A stretch of DNA of 64,000 bases from Desarmillaria ectypa (Eukaryota > Basidiomycota > Agaricomycetes > Agaricales > Physalacriaceae), in contig JAUDYN010000009.1 in assembly GCA_030407005.1 (NCBI GenBank), positions 1,116,001-1,180,000 of the forward strand. Direction: 5' to 3'. Positions 48,134-60,243 of the stretch are shown piece by piece (the stretch's first letter is position 1; the number at the start of each line of letters is the position of its first letter). A program made the position numbers and the translations under genes. The notes beneath the pieces were generated by a model, which did no database searches, was not told the DNA's origin, and worked only from the letters and a program-made list of their open reading frames with translations.

Positions 48134-49430
48134 GATGCTATCACCAGAAGGTGAACAATATATGGAGACCAAGAACAACCTATGAAAATTGACCAATAGA
48201 AAGCTGAGGGCCAATGCTTCTGGTGTAACAAGAAGAGCCATATGGCCAAAGACTACCCAAAGAAGAAGGAGTTCAGAGATATATGCTCAGTAATTGTGAT
48301 CCTCAAGGTTGAGGAAAAGTTGGACTTGAAAGTTGAGGAGATAAAAGAGTAGATCATCAAGGGTTTGATTCTCTTTTGATGACTTAGAATCATGCTGGTA
48401 TACTCTTGATTCCTATCAGTTGGACTTATGTTACATCTCTAGATACCTCTGTAAATATGCAAATTTAGAAAAAGGATAATATTACTATCACTGTTAATAT
48501 TTTTCACATGATAAACAAACTAGTATCAGAATTGACACATCAAAACCATTATGATGCACTGTTGAATAGCAATGATACAATAATATATCCCAAATGCTGA
48601 CTCTCTGATGAAGTGTGGAATATGCCAGGTGGTGCTGGCACCACAATATGAGCCACACTCAGGATAAAGGCATGTAGATAGGACATCTTCAGGTCTCTGA
48701 AGTTAAAAACCTCAGCACCCTCTAGAGGGTCAAATCATGCTTTGCCAGAGACTGTGGAGGAAACTGCAAGCATCTACCAAGGCTAAACAACCTGGAGAAC
48801 CCTCAGCAATACTGCAAAAGCAACCACTTTCTGAGACAGTAACCCCAGAAGAAGTTTGAGTGAGTTATCAGGCCCAGAAGAAACAAGAAAAGCTGAACTG
48901 TCCAAACAGATGATCTGGGCTCTACCCACCATCCTAGAGTGACTTTTCACCATGTGGAATGGTTCTTCCAGAAACTGCAACTCTCATCCTGATAACTCTC
49001 CATTGGGTGCTGATACAGCCAAAGAAAAGGGAGGATCCACTGGCACCCAGATAGTAAAAAGAGGGTACAGGGTCACTATAGTAGAAGTACCAGATGAGAA
49101 AGACAGCATAATACAACAAAGGGATCATTGGCACTCAAAGATATCCCAGAACCCAACACTTGCTCTACTGAGAGGGTACCTATTGACAGCTGATATAAAC
49201 CCTTTGAAATAGACTGGACCCTATGCATAATCTACACTGCCAAAAATATGGCAATTGCTAGAGCCATCCTCTCTCTATAGGTACACCTCAAGCACCTTGG
49301 GGAAATTACTGATAAACTCATTAAAGATCTGAAAAAAGAAGGAAATGACATCTAAGAATGACTCTATAAGCTCCACAAGCTAATTTGATACACTCACAGC
49401 ACAAAGAGCTCAGGACAGGACTTCATAATG
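48134..49430 (+). pseudogene. element B gag, 3' part with defective zinc knuckle
   Basis: The plus-strand frame resumes after element A. At 48,215-48,262 it reads CFWCNKKSHMAKDYP, a CCHC knuckle whose last cysteine has become tyrosine (TGC to TAC). The remainder is broken by many stops and has no CpG that I could find. Confidence 0.75.
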
Positions 49431-52400
49431 GAAATACAACTTGCTCCCTATACTGGAACAAAGACCCTTGTGACTAAGATATTACTCCATAGTGGCTACA
49501 CTGGCAGCTTGATCAACTGCACATATGTCCTCAAACATGGCCTTGACACCTGAAAGGCTGCTGCCTCCATTCCTGTATATAATGCAGACAGAATCTGCAA
49601 CAAGGCAGGTGATATCACCAAGTTCATTAAATTATGTATGACTATTGGTGGACATATTGAACAAATTGATCTTACAGTCACTAACCCTGGCTCCAAAACA
49701 GTCTATTTGGACCATGACTAGTTAAAATGCCATAATCCAGTCATCAACTGAAAAACTGATACCATAATTTTTAGGTGTTGCTAATATATCAAGAATCCCC
49801 TCTCACTCTCTGACACAGATGATGAAGACCAGTGGAATAAGGAGTTGGAAGACAGCAAAACTATCCTTGCCATCAACATGCAAGAAGAACTGGTTATTCA
49901 TGCTATTCATTATGCCAACAATCTGGCTGCAGCCACTAATGCAGAAAAGCCAAAGAAAATATTTAAGGAGCTTGTACCTCCTTAATACCAGAGTATCAGA
50001 GATTTATTCTCTAAAGAAAATTTTGATGAACTACCCAAGCAAAAGCTGTGGGATCATGCCATTGAACTGGTGCCCAATGTGAAGTCAATATTAGACTGTA
50101 AAGTCTATCTTCTGAACTGGAATGAGCAAGAGTAGCTTGACCAGTTCCTCAATGAAAACCTCAGCTCTAGGTATATCTGCCCTTCCAAATCACCATTCAC
50201 CTCACCCTTTTTCTTCATCAAGAAAAAGGATAGCTCTCTCCATCCCATATAGGATTATTGAAAATTGAATAAAATAACTATCAAAAATTAGTATCTCCTC
50301 CTCATCTCTGAACTCATTGACAAGTTATGAGAAGCCAAATACTTTTCCAAGCTTGACATCCATTAGGAATACAACAATGTGCAGATTTGCAAAGGTGATA
50401 AAGAAAAGGCCACCTTTTGCACAAACTATAGATTATTCAAACTCACCATCATGTTCTTTGGACCAACCAATTTTCCTGCAATGTTCCAGTGGATGATGAA
50501 CAACATCTTCCATGATCTCATTGCCAAAGGGAAAGTCACCATCTATCTCAATGATATCTTAATCTTCACCAAAGATCTTGAAGAACACTAACAAATTGTA
50601 CAATAGGTTCTCTAATGACTGCATGAAAACAAGTTGTTTCTCAAGGCCAAGAAATGCAAGTTTGAGATCTTAAAAACTGAATATCTAGGCATGATCATTA
50701 GCCAAGATTCCATACAAATGAACCTCATCAAAATCACAGGAATCACTGAATGGCCAACTCTAACCAAGAAAAAGAAATTACAATCATTTCTGAGATTCAC
50801 CAACTTTTATCAAAAGTTTATACAGGACTATTCAAAGATTGTCTGGCCCCTTACCCAGCTAACAGGTAAAGCTGAATAGAGATAGGAGAAAATGCAGGAA
50901 TAAGCATTCTGCCAACTAAAAAGGCAGATGGTGGAGGACATGATCCTAACTATCCCAACCAATGATGGGAGATTCATGGTCAAAGCCAATGCCAGTGATG
51001 GAGCCATTGATGCAGTCTTCAGTCAAAACCACAATGAAAAATAGAGGCTAGTTGCATTCATATCCAAAACCTTAATGATGATAAAATGCAATTACAAAAT
51101 CTATAACAAAAAACTATTGGCCATCATGCTCACTCTCAAGGAATAGCAACACTATCTTATAGGCACAACTGAGGAAATTGAAATCTGGACAGATCATCAA
51201 AATCTCCAGTACTTCTGAAAACCTCAAAAGCTGAATCATTACCAAGCATGATAGATTACTGAACTCACCAAATATCACTTTATCCTCAAGCACAAACTGG
51301 GGACTGTGAACAAAAAGGCTGACTTACTCAGTTGATATGATGACTATGATCAGAGTAAGGATAACCACAACATCATAATCCTCCAACCAGAGCACTTCTG
51401 TGCTCTTATTATGCCAATAACAGCCAAGGCACACTCTCAGATCTGGGATACCACACACCAGAAGAACTCATAGGACCAAAGTATCACTGCCTCACTCAAC
51501 CATGAATGAGAAATCATGCAAAAAGATGGGATATTATACTATGACAGATGCATCTATGTGCCCAGGAAAGAATCCCTATGAGGCAAAATTATTGCCAATA
51601 ACCATGACTATATTACCATGAGCCATCTCAGTATTGCCAAAACCTCAGAGCTCATCCTCTGAGAATATTGGTGGCCAAAACTAAAAGGGGACATAGAAAG
51701 ATATGTCAAAGGGTGCAAAACCTGCCAATGCACCAAAAGTAGCACACAGGCTAAGGCTGCACCCCTCCATCCAAATTCCATTTCAGTCAAGTCATGAACT
51801 CATATTTCTGTTGACATGGTCACTGGTCTTTCTGAATCTAATGGCTATAATGTCTTACTGATTATTATTAACCAATTTTTGAAAGCAATCACTCCTGTTG
51901 CCTGCAACACAGAGCTTTCTATGGAGGGATGGGCAAGGATCCTGCAGGATCATGTCTATGCCAAACATGGCATGCCACAAGTCATTATATTAGACAGAGA
52001 TCCTCAATTTATCTCTGTATTTATGAAGGACCTTTATCAACTACTCAACATCACCCTGAACATGTCCACTGCCTATCATCCACAGACTGATGGACAAACT
52101 GAATGAGTTAACCAAGAACTAGAGAAGTACCTCCAAATCTTCATAAACTACTGGCAAGACAACTGGAGCAACTGATTATCACTTGCTGAATTCACTCATA
52201 ACAACTGAGTATACTCTGCCACTAGTAAGACTCTATTCATCATACCATATAAGAGGAATCCATGACTCATACCTGACTCTATAAGGATAACATCTTTTGC
52301 AAATCCTGTCACCATGAAATTCACCAAAATAATGGTTAAGATACATAAGAAAGTATATGCAGCACTAAACAAGGTGGCAGAATAAATGAAAATAAAGTAC

Positions 52401-53133
52401 AATAAGAGAAAACATCCAGCCTAGGAATACAAGATCAGTGATAAGGTTTGGCTCAACATGAGCAACCTTCATCTCCTGTGACCAAAGAAAAAACTTGACA
52501 ACAAATAGACAGGACTGTTTGAGATACTTGAGAAGGCAGGAGCATCAGCATACAAACTAAAACTACTGCCACACTGGAAGGTCCAACCTTGCTTTAATAA
52601 GAAGCTACTAACACCATGCATTGCTCCCATCTTTCCAAACCAACAACAGCCCTCACCTCTGCCTCTAGACCTCATCAACAGTCAGGAAGAATATGAAGTC
52701 AAAGAGATACTTGACTTGCAAATCTGCCAAGTGCATGCCAAGAAAGAACAATGCTCTAAAGTTGTAATCAACTATTTGATCAAATAGAAGAGATGGACCT
52801 GGGAACACAATTCCTGGATCAGAGATACAGAGATGAAAAATGCACAAGCCATAATCAAGGAATATGAGAAAAATATACAACACACACAACAGGTAAATAT
52901 CATCAAAATCATAACCCATAGAAAAGCCATTATCATGATTCTTGACTATGAATACTTAAAAAATAAAGAAGTGATATACCTTGCTCAACAGGAGGATGGA
53001 GTCAAGAAATGGGTCAAAAACCTGGATGAAAACTGTTGGAAAGCCCTCTTGGATGAATATAGGGCCAACCAAGCTGATTCTCAATATGACTCTCCAGAAG
53101 AAGAACCTTGACAGTCAGGATGACTATCTTAAT
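49431..53133 (+). pseudogene. element B pol: protease, RT, RNase H, integrase, chromodomain (broken)
   Basis: Plus-strand fragments follow in canonical order. The protease site reads LLHSGYTGS near 49,480, where D-S-G-C is expected. The RT site reads YLNDILIF near 50,550, where YLDD is expected. RNase H remains lie at about 50,930-51,350. The integrase shows VTGLSESNGYNVLLIII and HGMPQVIILDRDPQF at 51,810-52,010 and HPQTDGQTE near 52,090. The chromodomain is at 52,690-52,860. Catalytic changes plus numerous stops mean no function remains. Confidence 0.85.
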
Positions 53134-53143
53134 GAGGGGGTAA
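53134..53143 (+). other. polypurine tract of element B
   Basis: GAGGGGGTAA directly precedes the 3' LTR of B. Confidence 0.7.
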
Positions 53144-53576
53144 TATTATGATTTTGCATCTATCTTATTATCAGCACTGATCTTATCATTCTAATCCTCA
53201 TTAATATCTATGGTGATCACTATTGCCTTATCCTCAAAAAACAATATGACCTCAACTATTATACTCATGGCTTGCAATGGTTGCTTGCTTAATGGACATC
53301 TTTTATTGTTTCATGCACAAACTACTCATAGATACATTTATTATTAGCTACTCAGTCCTCATATATAAACCAGTTAATTCTCACTGTAAAATCTCCAGCT
53401 TCAAACTGAAGTTTATTTATACTATCACCTCTCTTTATAGAACTCAGCTAAGAAGTTTAGCCTCTCTTCATTAGATCAGAAGACTATAGCTGCTCACCCT
53501 CAGGTGACTGTCTAAACATGAGACAGCTTAGAGCATTAGCATATGTCTGCTGATCATATGAGATATGAGTCTAACA
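53144..53576 (+). repeat. 3' LTR of element B
   Basis: Begins TATTATGATT (first G changed to A) and ends CTAACA; aligns to 35,508-35,944. Confidence 0.85.
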
Positions 53577-55620
53577 GTTGTCATTGGCATAATGAGGCCA
53601 TGGAAATGCTCTAGCTAGAGGATAACAATATTGTGATTATCCTTCTTGCCTTAGTTGTAATCATCATATTGACTGAGTAAATCAGCCTTTTTGTTTGCAG
53701 TCCCAGATTTATACTTGAGAGTGAAGTGATACTTAGTGAGCTCAGTAACCCAGCATGCCTGGTGGCAGTTCAATTTCTGGGGCTTTCAAAAATATTGGAG
53801 GTTCTGATGATCTGTCCAGATCTCAACATCTTTGGTTGTGCCCATAAGATAATGATGCCATTCTTTGAGGGTGAGCATGATGGCAAGTAATTCCTTGTCA
53901 TAAATCTCATAGTTGCATTCTATCACTATTAGGGCCTTGGACATGAATGTGATTAGTCACCATCTGCCATTTTGATATTGACTAAGTACCATACCAATAG
54001 CTTTGTTACTGGAGTCAGCTCCTACCATAAACTTCCCATCATTTGTTAGGATGGCTAGAATTACATCCTCCATCATTTATTTCTTTAGCTTGAGGAATGC
54101 CTGTTCTTGTGCTTCCTCCTATTTCCATTTGGCATTGCCCATCAACTGGATAAGAGGTCTGACTATTTTTGAATAGTCACATATAAATTTGCAATAGAAG
54201 TTTATAAAACCCAGGAATGATTGAAGTTCTATTTTCTTCATTGAGATTGGCCATTCTGTGATTCCTGCAACCTTGACAGGGTCTATTTGTACTAAGTCTT
54301 GACTGATGATGACACCTAAGTACTTGGTTTCTAAAACCTCAAACTCATATTTCTCAGCTTTGAAGAAGAGCTTGTTCTCATGTAGGCATTGAAGATCATA
54401 GTGCATGATCTGTTGATGCTCTTTTAGACTCTTTGTAAAGATCAGGATGTCATCTAGATAGATCATGACCTTTTTTTTAGTGATGAGGTCATAAAAGATG
54501 TTATTCATCATCTATTAGAATGTGACAGGTGAATTAGTCAGTCTAAAGAACATGATGGTAGGCTCAAACAGCCTATGATTCATGCAGAAAGCAGCTTTCT
54601 CTTCATTGTCTTTGCAGATATATACATTGTTGTATCCTCAGCAGACATTAAGCTTGGAGAAGTACTTGATGCTGCATAGCTTGTCAATGAGTTTGAAGAT
54701 GAGTGGTAAGGGGTATCAGTTCTTAATAGTCATTTCATTTAGCTTTTGATAATCCTAAACAGAGTGAAGAGAACCATCTTTTTTCTTGATGAAGAAGAAA
54801 GGGGAGGCAAATAGTGACTTTGAGGGATAGATGCATCTGGAACTGAAGTTTTCATCAAGGAACTTGTTGAGTTATTTTTGCTCATTCTGATTCAGTGGAT
54901 AGACTTTGCAGTCCAGTGTTGATTTCATATTAGGTACTAGCTCAATGACATGGTCTCATAGTTTTTGCTCAGGGAGTTCATCAAAATTTTTCTTCAAGAA
55001 CAAGTCCCTGAAACTTCAATACTGAGGAGGCACTAACTTCTCAAACATCTTTTTTGGTTTTTCCATATTGGCAGCAGTGGCAAAGTCATTTATATGGTGG
55101 ACAGTGTGAATAATCAGTTCTTCTTGCATGTTGATAGTGAGAATGATCTTGCCATCCTTCAATTCCTCATCCCACTTGTCATCATCATCTGCATCAGAAA
55201 GGAAAAGAGAGTTCTTGGTACATTGACAGCACCCAAAAATCATCATTCCTATTTTTCAGTTGCTTACTGGATTGTGGCACTTTAGCCAGTTGTGGTCCAA
55301 GTAAATGGTCTTGGAGCCAAGGTCAGTGACTGTAAGGTCAATTCATTTGCTATAACCCCCAATGATCATACATAATTTAACAAATTCAGTGATGTTGCCT
55401 GCCTTGTTGTGGATTACATCAGCATTGTAAATAGGGATAGGAATGGTGGCCTTTCAGGTATCTAGGCTATGCTCCAAGACATAGGAGCAATTGATTGAGC
55501 TGCTGGTATAGCTACTGTCAAGTAATGCCCTGGTTGAGAGAGTCTACATTCTAGTACATAGAGTGAGTTGTACTTTTACCATGAAATTATGCTCTGAGCT
55601 CTTTGTATCATGAATGTAGC
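53577..55620 (-). pseudogene. element C pol, 5' part: RNase H, RT, protease (broken)
   Basis: Read on the minus strand, the RT keeps YLDDILIFTKSL near 54,460 and FLGFINFYCKFICDYSKIV near 54,200. The RNase H region is at 53,600-54,060. The protease site near 55,510 reads LLDSSYTSSSIN, where the glycines and cysteine of DSGCTG are replaced. Stops are frequent and CpG is nearly absent. Confidence 0.8.
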
Positions 55621-55699
55621 AGATCAGTTCACAGAGTTTGAAGAGTCACTCTCTTGTGTTCTTGCCTCTGTTTCTTAGCTCTTTAATAAGCTCATTGGT

Positions 55700-58260
55700 A
55701 ATCTTATTAATACACTTAGAGTGTACTCACAAAGAGAGGACAGCCCTAGTGACAGCTGTGTTTTTTGCATCACAGACTGCTTACAGGGTCTAGTCTACCT
55801 CAAAGAGTTTATACCAAATATCAGTGGGTACTCTCTCATTAGGATAGTCTGTGAGTTCTTTGTGAGTCATGGTTCAAGCATCTTCAGCCAGTGATGCAGA
55901 TGGAGGGATATCTCCTTGTATCTTGCACTGCTTCTCCTTTCATATGTGAAAGATGGTGTCATCATCCTTATTGGGCATCTCAACCATAATGACCTTCAGC
56001 CCCCTTTTTACCATCTAGACATCAGCAGATCCTTCTTCTTCAGCTGTATCAGCATCCAATGAAGGGTAGTTGAGGCAGAAATTGTAGTTTTCAGGGGAGT
56101 CATTCCTGATGGCAAAGGGTTGCTCTTGGTCTTGGACAATAGGTTAGGCCCAAGCTATCAGTTTAGACTGATTGGCTTTCTCCTTTTTCTCTGGGCCTGA
56201 CAATTCCCTCAAATCACTCCTGAGGTTACTGATTTAGAAAGTGGCTGCTCTTGTTGCATCACTGGTGATTACTCTAGAGTTTGCTACTCCTGTTTGGCCT
56301 TAGTAGGCATTTGAGGATTCTTCCATCAGCCCTGGCAAAGTATGACTTGGTGCTCTAGGGAGCACTGAGACTTTGACTTCAGAGGCCCAAGAGCATCCCA
56401 TCTACTTGTCCCTGTCCTGAGTGTAACTCATATTGCAGCTCCAGCACCACCTGGCATACATCACACTTCATCAGAGGGTCAAGACTTGTTATAAATAGTT
56501 ATGTCATTGCTACTCAACAGCTTATCATATCAGTTTTGATTTGTTGATTCTTGTACTGGTTTGCTAATCATGCAAGAGATGTTAGAAGCAAGGGTATTGT
56601 TATTATTATAAATGTGCATAGAAATATTTACAGCAGTACCTAGAAATGTATCACAAGCCTGACCAGCAAGAGATGAGAGCACACCAGTATAGTCCTTGGT
56701 CATCAAAGAGGAATTAAGCCCTTGATGACCTACTCTTTTACCTCCTCCATCTTTGAGTCCATCTTCTTCTCATCCTTTGGTGCCATCATTAGTGAGTGCA
56801 TATCTCTAAACTCCTATTTCCTTAGGCAGTCCTTAGCTATATAGCCCTTCTCATTGCACTAATAACACCTTTTCTCTGCCCTACATCTATCTATTTTCAT
56901 GAGTTGTCCCTGTCCTCTATAGGTTGTCCATCTTTCCATTGCTGTATCATAGCCTATCTCAGAATTGATAGCCAGTTTAGCTGTTGATGAACTTGCCATC
57001 CTAGCAGTTAGTTTGCTGCTGGGGTTCTGTTGGGATCAGTAATCTTCTCATCACTAGTTGTCATGTGAGACACCTATAGTCTGGTTGAAGACTTATTTGC
57101 ATTGGCATTTCTTATATATCCTAAGAATATGCTCCTTCCATTCAGAGTAAGTGCATGTGATGTTGACACCTATATTAGAGATAAAAGAGGTATAGGAGCT
57201 AGGGACTCCTAGCTATACTATCTTTATCAGAGTGCCACATTCATTTTTGTCAATGTGCTGCCCAGCAAGCTTTGCTTCTTCTTTCAGCTTTTGGAAGTAG
57301 TGGCTGGCTGGTTGGATTCTCATGTAAAGATTGAACATCTTTTTCTTGTGTACTTCTTCAATGGCAGAATTGCAGAATTGCTGGGTAATAAGTTCTATGA
57401 AGTTGTCCCAGCCTGGGTATTGAAAATAGGTGAGGGTGCTAGTGGTACTAGTTAGAACCTAATACTTGGGGCATTTGTACACTCGCCAGTCTTTGGCTGC
57501 TCCTTTGAAGTGTGAGGTAGCAAACAACACCAGATGTAAGGGTAACTAGAAGTAATGTTGGAAAACCTTGAAGTAGGCAATGCAGTCATCTATGAAGCAT
57601 TCAATGTCATCATAGTCATTCTTGAATGACTTTGGAGGTTGCACCAGTATGGGTTTAATGTCAAGGTAGAGTGCACTGTCAGGCATGTTGCCAACTAGAT
57701 TGGAATAGGGGTCAGGCAGTGCCTGTTTAGAAGGTGGGCACAGGATCAAGTATTAGTCAGATTGGGAGGTCAGATTAGAGAGTCAGGTTGGGGGGTGGAT
57801 TCCAGAGGCATCCTTGGTCCAGCTATTTGCCTTTGATGGAAAACTATCAGATTATAATATAACCATCATGCTGTTCTTTGGCTGTGGTGAGTTCTTATCT
57901 TAATTCCTCAACTTTCTGATTTTTTCAGATCAGCTCTTTCTTGGCCTACTGGAGGCATTCTTCTTAGGTTGGTTGTGGTGGATCCAGTGGTGCCATACTT
58001 CCACCAGTATCATCATCTGCTCCTGCAAATAAGAAGCTTCTTCTCTGATGAGAGTAGGAGTTGTACTGCCAGATTTGGCTGATCAGTATTGATGATAGTG
58101 AGTCAGAAAGAGGTCATGGGTAATTTATGAGGGTATTGGATGAGTAATCATATTGATCAGAAAAGTTATATTGGGGCTAGTATGGTTCCAACCTCTAATA
58201 GCTACTATAGTTGTATGTAAATTTATCAAAATTAAAATTAAAGTCCTTGGCTATCAAGGT
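55700..58260 (-). pseudogene. element C gag, 3' and middle part (broken)
   Basis: On the minus strand the knuckle near 56,825-56,872 reads C-Y-stop-C..G-Y-IAKDCP, so it has an internal stop and the histidine is replaced by tyrosine. The capsid block is at 57,546-57,749 (LDIKPILVQPPKSFKNDYDD, CIAYFKVFQHYF). It continues past the solo LTR at 58,656. Confidence 0.7.
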
Positions 58261-58655
58261 TATTAGAATCTGCTTTCCATATGATCTTGGGATCAAGCAC
58301 AACTCTGGGGCTGTCTCACATTTGGACAATCATCCATTAGTAGAGCACAGTATAGATCTTTAGAAGAGTGTAAAAGAGTATATTATTTAAGTTTCATTGG
58401 AAGATGGAGAACATACACAAAAAGTACACTACTTATATACTAGACTGTGACTGTTTATAATATCCTTGTTCATATGTATATTGTACATGAAATGCATGAT
58501 ACCATATGGTTTATAGAGCAATCATAGTCATGTGAATAGAATACAGTGACAGTATGAGGAGATCAATGGTGGTTTATCAATAGGTGAGTGGTGTTCAGAT
58601 GAAGATATATAGATAAAATGTTGGATTAGATAGGAAAAATGAAAAAATCATAACA
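58261..58655 (-). repeat. 395 bp solo LTR of the same gypsy family, inserted in element C gag
   Basis: It begins TATTAGAATC (TGTTAG with one transition) and ends ATCATAACA, with the family blocks GGGGCTGTCTCAC and GGACAATCA. AAGGT and AAGAT flank it, a 5 bp duplication with one transition. The undisturbed site in element B reads CAGATCTTGATGGCC, which confirms both the insertion and the duplicated bases (ATCTT on that strand). Confidence 0.78.
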
Positions 58656-59782
58656 AAGATCTGGCCAGTCCTCTTCTTCATGAGCAAGGACTAGGAGGGT
58701 GAGCTCTAGGCCCTGCTGTTCTTCAGCTGTCCTTGGCCATAGTCCTGATAATCTATCTCCTGCTGATGGAGGATATAGGCTATAGTCTTGGTTGGTATGT
58801 ATTCAGGCATATACAGTGGCATTGGCATCTGGCTGTCAGATAGGGTCACCTCAGTTGAGGGTGAGATATTCATCCATATCAAGATGGGGCCTGATTTCTG
58901 ACTAAGAGGTTCTGGCCTCAATGTCTTATTATCTGATCTCCCAGACTTCTATTCAGAAGACTCTGAGAATTCTTCAATCAGCATTATTAAGCTCTGGCCA
59001 CTCATAATCAGGGCTATAGGCATCAAGAGTGTCATCATCAGCTCAGAGAATGGGTGTGGATGAGGCATCATCTGATAGCTTGATGAGAGGGAGAGAGGAG
59101 CTGGAGTCACTACTCTCCTCATCAATGGGCTAGGGTTGGGGTGGGAGGAGGCATCCCTGAGGCTGGGTTGGGAATCTTTGTATAGTTCTCAATAGGCCAT
59201 AGAGATTGTTGAGATGAAATAATACTATCCTGGCATTATTTCAGTGTCATACTCTTGTGCAGGTGGAGCAGGCAGATGCATAGGATGAGGGTGAGCTGCT
59301 TTGGGGTCCTAAACCTTGTCTGTAGATCTCTGCCATATTTCTTGGCAGTGGAGGATCATGCCATCCTAGTTGGCTGGCTGGGACCAGAGGGTGAGAAGTG
59401 AATGGGTTCCTCTCTATATAGTGGAAACTCATCAGAGGATTGCTAGGAAAAGGGGATATGATGGGTCAGGAGGTTCTCCTCCTGGATGGATGCCAGACCT
59501 GCTGCATCTATCCTTGAGATGGTGGGGTTTTGGTAGAGAAGAACATAGTGATAAGAAAAGAGAGGTGATAGTTGGGGATGAAGAATATGTCATTGGCATA
59601 GGAGATTTTGGATTTGTTTTTCCCATATCAAGAAGATGAGAGTGATGAAGAAGAAGATTAGGACAGCACCCTCAAGAGTGGTACTGACAGCAATAGTTTG
59701 TTGTTTAGTCAGGTCTGGAATCATTTGTGTGGTGGTTTCTATAGTTGGCAGTGAGAAAACTATGAGAAAGCTTCAAGCTAAT
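58656..59782 (-). pseudogene. element C gag, 5' part and leader (broken)
   Basis: Minus-strand fragments resemble the gag N-terminus of B and A (for example YILHQQEIDYQDYGQGQL near 58,760, and the Ser/Asp-rich block near 59,080). They are followed by the leader up to the right LTR of C. Confidence 0.65.
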
Positions 59783-59837
59783 TATTAGACCTGAACTCCA
59801 CATAATCTAAGATGACACACTAATCTCAGGGCTGTCT
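59783..59837 (-). repeat. right LTR of element C, truncated by element D
   Basis: TATTAGACCTGAACT..CTAATCTCAGGGCTGTCT aligns to the first 55 bases of the left LTR of C. It then stops where the LTR of D begins. Confidence 0.7.
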
Positions 59838-60233
59838 TGTTATGGCCCTGTCTAACACATGACTTGGGACATAAGCTATTCTCTGGGCTGTCTCACATTC
59901 AGACAATCACTCTTTAATAGAGAGTTAGGCTCAGTCTTTAGTGTGGTGTAATAGAAGGTATGTGATTGTAATTTAGTCGAAAGGTAGAGTACAATGGTGG
60001 AAACTACTCTACTTATATACTGAAAGTACAGTATTATTAATAGATGAAATGATGAGGTTACATGAAGAAACCTTGAGGAACTTGGATGTCTGAGAACCAA
60101 TAGGACTGAACAGGGATGACAACCATGTAAAACTAGGGTGGTTGTCAGTGAATATGTAGTTACAGAGTGATAATAATGCAAGATAAGATGTGAGAAGTTA
60201 TGGACAAGATAAGATAAGAGAAAAATTGTAACA
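59838..60233 (-). repeat. 3' LTR of element D
   Basis: 396 bp, TGTTATGGCCC..ATTGTAACA, with the family blocks GGGCTGTCTCACATTCAGAC and ACTTATATACTG. It interrupts the right LTR of element C. Confidence 0.82.
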
Positions 60234-60243
60234 TTACCCCCTT
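60234..60243 (-). other. polypurine tract of element D
   Basis: AAGGGGGTAA on the minus strand, directly next to the 3' LTR, identical to that of element A. Confidence 0.72.

Larger units (their letters stand above)
35508..53576 (+). mobile_element. element B: Ty3/gypsy chromovirus-type retrotransposon inserted in element C, itself split by element A
   Basis: The plus-strand element has direct LTRs at 35,508-35,944 and 53,144-53,576. Gag lies at 36,200-38,332 and continues at 48,134 after element A; protease, RT, RNase H, integrase and chromodomain follow in order. I saw essentially no CG dinucleotides in 48,134-53,143. Many stops sit where CAA, CAG or TGG codons are expected. The motif GTCAT flanks the left LTR directly and the right LTR after 3 bp, an imperfect target duplication. 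Confidence 0.87.
33161..59837 (-). mobile_element. element C: outer Ty3/gypsy chromovirus-type retrotransposon, interrupted and decayed
   Basis: The minus-strand element runs from its left LTR (33,161) through the integrase/chromodomain end (33,835-35,507), is interrupted by element B, then continues with RNase H, RT and protease (53,577-55,620) and gag (55,700-59,782). Its right LTR begins at 59,783 and is cut by element D at 59,838; the rest lies beyond the window. Sequence on the two sides of B aligns to consecutive parts of the same region in element D, which proves the continuity. Frames are broken throughout. Confidence 0.85.

Noticed and set aside
35508..53576. Exact 5 bp target duplication for element B
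   Set aside because: GTCAT flanks the left end, but on the right it starts 3 bp after the expected LTR end, so only an imperfect duplication can be claimed.
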